DNA from: Bacteroidota bacterium | GTDB lineage: Bacteria > Bacteroidota > Bacteroidia > Chitinophagales > Chitinophagaceae | Length of the DNA stretch: 28,017 nucleotides | Direction: 5' to 3' | Assembly: GCA_023433345.1 (NCBI GenBank) | Contig: JAEZDA010000061.1 | Location: 1-28,017, forward strand | Program-made: the position numbers and the translations under genes | The notes under the pieces: model-generated | Told to the model about the DNA's origin: nothing | Seen by the model: the letters and a program-made list of their open reading frames with translations, nothing else | Databases searched by the model: none | Shown here: piece after piece, positions 23,967-28,017 of the stretch | Position numbering within the stretch: the first letter of the stretch is position 1 | Layout of the letters: the number at the start of each line of letters is the position of its first letter

Positions 23967-24578
23967 TTATTTTATCTCCAGGTTGAGAAGGCTTTTATCT
24001 TCAATAAAGGCCTCAAGTTGGTCTCCAACAACGCATTCTCCCACCCCTGCCGGCGTTCCGGTAAAGATGAGGTCGCCAATGTTCAGTGAAAAGTAATTCG
24101 AGATATGAGAGATAACTGAATCAAATGAAAAAATCATCTGCCCTGAGTTTCCTTTTTGAACCTCTTCGTTATTTTTTGTGAGCCTGAAATTGATATTATT
24201 TCTTTTGAGGTCGGGAGTTACGTCAATAAATTTTCCAACAGCCGCCGAATTATCGAATGCCTTTGCTTTTTCCCAGGGCAAACCCTTTGCCTTGCATTCT
24301 TCCTGGATGTCGCGGGCTGTAAAATCAATACCTACTGAGATGCCATTATAATAGTTAGCGGCATGCCGTTCCTGGATGTACTTACCGTTCTTGCATACGC
24401 GGAGAACCAGTTCGCATTCGTAATGCAATTCATTTGTAAACTCCGGGTAGTAGAAGGGGGTGTGAACCTGTAGAAGCGCACTCTTCGGCTTCATAAAAAT
24501 AACCGGTTCATCGGGTATCTCAGTTGCCATCTCCTTCACATGATCCGCATAGTTACGGCCTATACAAATAATCTTCAT
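23967..24578 (-). CDS. Fumarylacetoacetate hydrolase (FAH)-family enzyme
   Basis: 203 aa from ATG 24578; an upstream in-frame start would add 18 residues lying in the promoter region. Core FAH motifs: KIICIGRNYADH at the N-terminus, FMKPKSAL (28-35), metal ligands Glu54 and Glu56 in HYECELVL, Asp85 in GIDFTARD, the catalytic region WEKAKAFDNSAAVG (102-115) and GDLIFTGTPAGVG near the C-terminus. Small one-domain members act as acylpyruvate hydrolases, oxaloacetate decarboxylases or tautomerases; I cannot choose between these. It lies 81 bp downstream of pth on the same strand but has its own good promoter. Confidence 0.88.
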   Translation of the reverse strand: MKIICIGRNYADHVKEMATEIPDEPVIFMKPKSALLQVHTPFYYPEFTNELHYECELVLRVCKNGKYIQERHAANYYNGISVGIDFTARDIQEECKAKGLPWEKAKAFDNSAAVGKFIDVTPDLKRNNINFRLTKNNEEVQKGNSGQMIFSFDSVISHISNYFSLNIGDLIFTGTPAGVGECVVGDQLEAFIEDKSLLNLEIK

Positions 24579-24614
24579 TGCAGCTTGGGTTTTAAATTGG
24601 GTTCCGGGGAGGAG

Positions 24615-24645
24615 CGAAAATACACAAAACACATAATAATTTCAA
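24615..24645 (-). promoter_or_regulatory. Promoter of the FAH-family gene
   Basis: On the minus strand a TTG (24645-24643) lies exactly 20 bp before TATTTTCG (24622-24615), one mismatch from TAnnTTTG. The ATG follows 36 nt after the box. The spacing equals that at mutS. Confidence 0.5.
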
Positions 24646-24659
24646 TACACATTCAATTA

Positions 24660-25241
24660 TTATTCAATTGTGTACACCATATTGTTCACATTTCCCATGG
24701 TTTTTTCGATCCCGATCGCCGCGAAGTTTTCAATTATTTCCACGCATTTTTCAATTTTGAGCCTTACAATCGCAATTTCTTCCTCTCTCCAACGACCCAA
24801 AACATAATCTGACTGCATGCCTTTCGGAAATTGATTGCCAATTCCGAAGCGGAGTTTAGGGTAGGCATCCGTACCCAGAATGTTTTGAATATCCTTTAGT
24901 CCATTGTGCCCGGCATGGCTACCTGCTGCGCGTAAACGCAGTTTGTTGAGCGGAAGGGCGAGATCATCTACAATAGTCAGCGTGCGCTCCAGTGGCACAG
25001 CTTCTTTCATTTCCCAGTACTTGAATGCGCGACCACTCAGGTTCATGAAGGTTGTTGGGCAAAGGCAGATGAAGATCTTTCCCTTCCATTTAACCTCCGC
25101 TACATAGCCAAGCCTGTCATTTCGAAATTTGCCTCCATGCTTGTGAACAAAGGCATTCACTACGTCAAATCCTATATTATGACGGGTGCCTGCATATTCA
25201 TTCCCGGGGTTGCCGAGGCCTACAATTAAAAATTTTGACAT
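24660..25241 (-). CDS. pth: Peptidyl-tRNA hydrolase
   Basis: 193 aa, the usual bacterial Pth length. It releases peptides from peptidyl-tRNAs dropped by stalled ribosomes. Active-site residues are visible: Asn11 and catalytic His21 in GLGNPG…TRHNIGFD, Asn67 in TTFMNLSG, Asp92 in VDDLALPL and Asn113 in SHAGHNGLKD. LRFGIGNQFP and YVLGRW complete the family pattern. It starts 49 bp after the ftsK stop, same strand, so it could be carried on ftsK transcripts; a weak box-like TCTCTTTG lies in the gap. Start ATG 25241 gives the canonical MSKFLIVGLGNPG N-terminus. Confidence 0.97.
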   Translation of the reverse strand: MSKFLIVGLGNPGNEYAGTRHNIGFDVVNAFVHKHGGKFRNDRLGYVAEVKWKGKIFICLCPTTFMNLSGRAFKYWEMKEAVPLERTLTIVDDLALPLNKLRLRAAGSHAGHNGLKDIQNILGTDAYPKLRFGIGNQFPKGMQSDYVLGRWREEEIAIVRLKIEKCVEIIENFAAIGIEKTMGNVNNMVYTIE

Positions 25242-25290
25242 GGCTGCAAGGTAAATGACAAAGAGAAAATGAGGAGTGCGTCGCCTGGTG

Positions 25291-27786
25291 TTAAATCATT
25301 CCATCGAGAAACTGCTGAAGATCGGCCTCGGTTTTTATAAGCACATCGCGGGTTTTGCTTCCCTGATTAGGGCCAACAATTCCGGCAGATTCGAGCTGAT
25401 CCATCAGCCTTCCTGCCCGATTATAGCCAAGCTTCATACGCCTTTGAATGAGAGATGTGCTTCCGCTTTGGTTCATAACAATGAGGCGTGCCGCATCTTC
25501 AAATAAAGGATCCTTGTCGTTAACATCAAAATCTTTCGACTCCATATCCTTTTCATCAACATATTCAGGCAATAGAAATGCATCAGGATATCCCCGCTGG
25601 TCGCCTATAAAATCCACTATCTTATCAACTTCAGGAGTATCAACAAATGCACATTGCAGGCGAACCACTTCACCGTTATAACTGATCAGCATATCGCCCT
25701 TCCCAATCAGTTGCTCTGCTCCGCCCGTGTCGAGAATTGTGCGGCTATCGATCTTGCTACTAACCTTAAAGGCTATACGCGCAGGAAAGTTTGCTTTAAT
25801 TGTACCTGTAATAATGTTCACTGAAGGCCGCTGCGTTGCAATGATCAGGTGAATGCCGATGGCTCTTGCAAGCTGTGCCAGCCTGGCGATGGGCATCTCC
25901 ACTTCCTTGCCGGCGGTCATAATAAGATCAGCAAATTCATCAACAACCAACACAATGAAAGGAAGGAATTGGTGGCCTTTCTGCGGATTTAATTTCCTTG
26001 CGGCAAACTTTTCATTGTATTCTTTAATATTACGGCAGCCCGCTTCTTTTAAAAGATCATAGCGGTTGTCCATCTCAATACACAAAGCATTCAGTGTATT
26101 GATCACTTTCTTGGTATCGGTGATTATCGAATCTTCTTCATTGGGAAGTTTGGCGAGAAAATGTTTTTCGATCTGCTTATAAATGCTGAGCTCTACTTTC
26201 TTCGGGTCAACCAAAACAAATTTCAATTGTGAAGGATGTTTTTTATAGAGCAGCGAAACAAGTATTGCATTCAAGCCCACAGACTTACCCTGGCCGGTAG
26301 CTCCCGCCATAAGAAGATGCGGCATGCTGGCCAGGTCCACGATAAAATTCTCATTATCGATCTTTTTGCCAATAGCTATGGGCAGTGAAAATTTACTGTT
26401 GGTGAATTTTTCAGCAGACAGCAGCGTTTTCATGCTCACAATTGTTTTGCGCGCATTCGGAACTTCTATACCGATCGTTCCCTTTCCCGGAATCGGTGCA
26501 ATGATACGAATACCAAGTGCGGCAAGGCTCAGCGCAATATCATCTTCAAGGTTTTTAATACGGGAAATTCTAACTCCCGCAGCAGGGATGATCTCGTACA
26601 AGGTAACAGTGGGGCCAACGGTTGCGGATATACGCTGAATGTTGATGTCGTAATTCTTAAGCGTATTGATGATCTGGTTCTTGTTGTTTTCCAGCTCGGC
26701 TGGGTCTTGCACTATCTTTTCACTTCCATGATTTTCCAGAAGATCGAGTGAAGGATATTTATAATCGCGAAGGTCCAGAACAGGATCATAAGGCTCCAGC
26801 CTGGCCACTTTTTCAGCCGGACTTTCTTCAGGGATCGGATCCGGAACGCTTTTGATTTCGAGCTGCAGGTTTGAGCTTGCCTGAACCGGTGGAGGCGCAA
26901 CAGGAAGAACCTCCTCTTCAAAGGGATCTTCTTCAGCAGGAATGATTTCCGGTTCTTTTACTATGGGAGGATTAGTTTTCTTTCCTTTTTTTTCTTCCTC
27001 TTTTTCGTTTACAGAAAACTCGTGAGTATGGGCTGGCTCAAGATCATTCTGAAGATTCAGTGAAACCGGAACACCATTCATTCCATTCCCTTTTGTTTCC
27101 GGTACCAGCTCTTCAAGTGCTTCGTCTTCATTCATTTCAACATCAGCCAATACCGGTGTTAATGTTTTTTCTTTTTTTGCAGGAATGTTAAATGAAGGGT
27201 TGAAGCGCCAGATAATATAAGAAAGCCCTGCCACGGCAAGTAACAGTATCGTACCGATTTTGCCGATGGCTTTGAAGAGGTAGTCGCGGCTGATATTGCC
27301 TACGTGACCGCCCCATGGAAATTCATTTCCCTGCATGATAACTGAGGCAGCGATACTGATGAGAGGAAGGCCAACAACGATATATTTTACGTTGCGGGAA
27401 ACCGAAAATACTTTTCTACCGGCAAAAAGGTTTACGCCTACAACAAAAAATAGCGTACACAATAAGTAGGAGGCGACGCCAAAGCCTTTATAGATGAAAA
27501 AGTGAGAAAGAAAAGCGCCGAAGGTTCCCATCAGATTGTCTACTTCGGTGTCAGTGCCCAGCAACAGGCGCGCCCCTTCGCGAAAAACTTTGTCCTGGTC
27601 TTCATCCCAGGTGAATAAATATGAAGTGAATGCAACAAAGAAAAGCAGGCCGAAAAGGATGCAGATGCTTCCCGCTATTTTATGGGTTCTTTCATCTTTA
27701 AGCAACTTCTTAACCTCTATCTCTTCTTCCTTCTCCTGCTTCAGCGGTTCAGGCTTAGGCGTTTTCGCTTTTGTTTTGGTGGCCAT
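25291..27786 (-). CDS. ftsK: DNA translocase FtsK/SpoIIIE
   Basis: 831 aa from ATG 27786; a TTG three codons upstream is in frame but lies between the promoter box and the ATG. Four N-terminal membrane segments (about 37-60, 93-122, 132-152, 172-195) anchor it at the septum. An acidic, Pro/Glu-rich linker follows (about 205-350), shorter than in E. coli. The motor has Walker A GATGQGKS at 495-502 and Walker B IVLVVDEFADL with Asp616-Glu617, plus the ATQRPSVNIITG and KIDSRTILD motifs. The C-terminal winged-helix gamma domain (about 757-831: ARLIVMNQSGSTSLIQRRMKLGYNRAGRLMDQLE) recognises polar DNA motifs and activates XerCD. It pumps chromosome DNA during division. pth and the FAH gene follow on the same strand. 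Confidence 0.97.
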   Translation of the reverse strand: MATKTKAKTPKPEPLKQEKEEEIEVKKLLKDERTHKIAGSICILFGLLFFVAFTSYLFTWDEDQDKVFREGARLLLGTDTEVDNLMGTFGAFLSHFFIYKGFGVASYLLCTLFFVVGVNLFAGRKVFSVSRNVKYIVVGLPLISIAASVIMQGNEFPWGGHVGNISRDYLFKAIGKIGTILLLAVAGLSYIIWRFNPSFNIPAKKEKTLTPVLADVEMNEDEALEELVPETKGNGMNGVPVSLNLQNDLEPAHTHEFSVNEKEEEKKGKKTNPPIVKEPEIIPAEEDPFEEEVLPVAPPPVQASSNLQLEIKSVPDPIPEESPAEKVARLEPYDPVLDLRDYKYPSLDLLENHGSEKIVQDPAELENNKNQIINTLKNYDINIQRISATVGPTVTLYEIIPAAGVRISRIKNLEDDIALSLAALGIRIIAPIPGKGTIGIEVPNARKTIVSMKTLLSAEKFTNSKFSLPIAIGKKIDNENFIVDLASMPHLLMAGATGQGKSVGLNAILVSLLYKKHPSQLKFVLVDPKKVELSIYKQIEKHFLAKLPNEEDSIITDTKKVINTLNALCIEMDNRYDLLKEAGCRNIKEYNEKFAARKLNPQKGHQFLPFIVLVVDEFADLIMTAGKEVEMPIARLAQLARAIGIHLIIATQRPSVNIITGTIKANFPARIAFKVSSKIDSRTILDTGGAEQLIGKGDMLISYNGEVVRLQCAFVDTPEVDKIVDFIGDQRGYPDAFLLPEYVDEKDMESKDFDVNDKDPLFEDAARLIVMNQSGSTSLIQRRMKLGYNRAGRLMDQLESAGIVGPNQGSKTRDVLIKTEADLQQFLDGMI

Positions 27787-27792
27787 CGGCAA

Positions 27793-27800
27793 CAAAGATA
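27793..27800 (-). promoter_or_regulatory. ftsK -7 box
   Basis: Exact TATCTTTG on the minus strand, with only 6 nt between it and the ftsK ATG, predicting a leader of at most a few bases. No TTG at 20 bp; a TTC lies 17 bp upstream of the box. Confidence 0.5.
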
Positions 27801-27838
27801 TATAAATAGTGCTGTGAACCTTACGCCCCGCGCGCTTC

Positions 27839-28017
27839 TTACAAACTTTTTTGATGTTTTATAAATGCGTAAAAAAGAAGCAGCCAGCCGCACAGAAAAC
27901 TGACCCCGCCGAAAGGAGTTATAATGGCAAACCATTTGTACCCGGGCACAACCAGTGTTTTCATCACAGAAAGAAAATACAAGGAAAATGAAAAAAGGAA
28001 AATCCCTGCAATAAAAA
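27839..28017 (-). CDS. DUF423-family small membrane protein (C-terminal part)
   Basis: The last 58 codons of a gene that enters from beyond the right edge and stops with TAA at 27841-27839. The reading frame runs from base 28015. Visible are a hydrophobic helix (FIAGIFLFSFSLYFLSV), a short loop and a second helix following ITPFGGVSFLCGWLLLFYAF. The 'TP-x-GG-x-x-F-x-x-GW' pattern is the DUF423 signature. The family consists of small proteins of about 120-130 residues with four membrane helices and unknown function, so roughly half is missing only because of the window boundary. It ends 52 bp before the ftsK start on the same strand. Confidence 0.75.
   Translation of the reverse strand, partial: FIAGIFLFSFSLYFLSVMKTLVVPGYKWFAIITPFGGVSFLCGWLLLFYAFIKHQKSL

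Overview
The window reads as chromosomal housekeeping DNA from a Bacteroidota bacterium, most likely of the Chitinophagales/Chitinophagaceae type. The evidence is: (a) two secreted proteins ending in Bacteroidota-only type IX secretion tails (a gliding-motility CHU_C-type domain and a Por-type sorting tail); (b) Bacteroidota-typical families (DUF4407, DUF6702, HupE/UreJ_2, MORN_2/YwqK-like, START-like); (c) start codons with little Shine-Dalgarno signal; and (d) seven exact TAnnTTTG boxes, the Bacteroidota -7 promoter element, each a short distance upstream of a start codon. I found no tRNA, rRNA, CRISPR array, insertion sequence, phage gene or origin. No gene-free stretch exceeds 300 bases; the largest is 20949-21184.

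Layout. 1-131 is unassigned. LolA (minus) is divergent from a DUF4407 membrane protein (plus), followed by mutS, a large T9SS/CHU_C surface protein and tryptophan 2,3-dioxygenase. Convergent to these is a minus-strand pair: phosphoglucosamine mutase (glmM), then an IscS/NifS-type cysteine desulfurase. A SAM methyltransferase is divergent from glmM, and both have a -7 box in the 88-bp gap. Next come two tandem LtaS/EptA-like membrane sulfatase-fold proteins (minus, overlapping by 4 bp). Divergent from them is a PAP2 phosphatase that overlaps a CNNM/CorC-type transporter by 4 bp. A DUF6702 exported protein (minus) is divergent from a HupE/UreJ_2 membrane protein plus M1 metallopeptidase pair. 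A small T9SS cargo protein follows, with a clear intrinsic terminator. The right end holds a MORN-repeat exported protein and a HEAT-like protein (minus), a START-like protein (plus), and then FAH-family hydrolase, peptidyl-tRNA hydrolase (pth), ftsK and a truncated DUF423 membrane protein, all minus.

How the genes relate. Most are core functions: mismatch repair, chromosome segregation, ribosome rescue, sulfur mobilisation, amino-sugar supply and lipoprotein transport. The accessory content is envelope-directed: two T9SS cargos, the paired phospho-transferases with PAP2 across a divergent promoter, and the DUF6702/HupE/M1 group. I found no complete new defence or mobile system. The observations most worth following are the DUF6702-HupE-M1 cluster (possibly a metal-handling module whose ectodomain and permease are on separate genes), promoter boxes only 4-6 nt from the start codons of mutS, the methyltransferase and ftsK (predicted leaderless or nearly leaderless mRNAs), and the duplicated sulfatase pair.

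Where the longest open frame begins at an in-frame TTG or GTG upstream of a better-supported ATG, I trimmed it: TDO, glmM, methyltransferase, second sulfatase, YwqK-like, FAH and ftsK.
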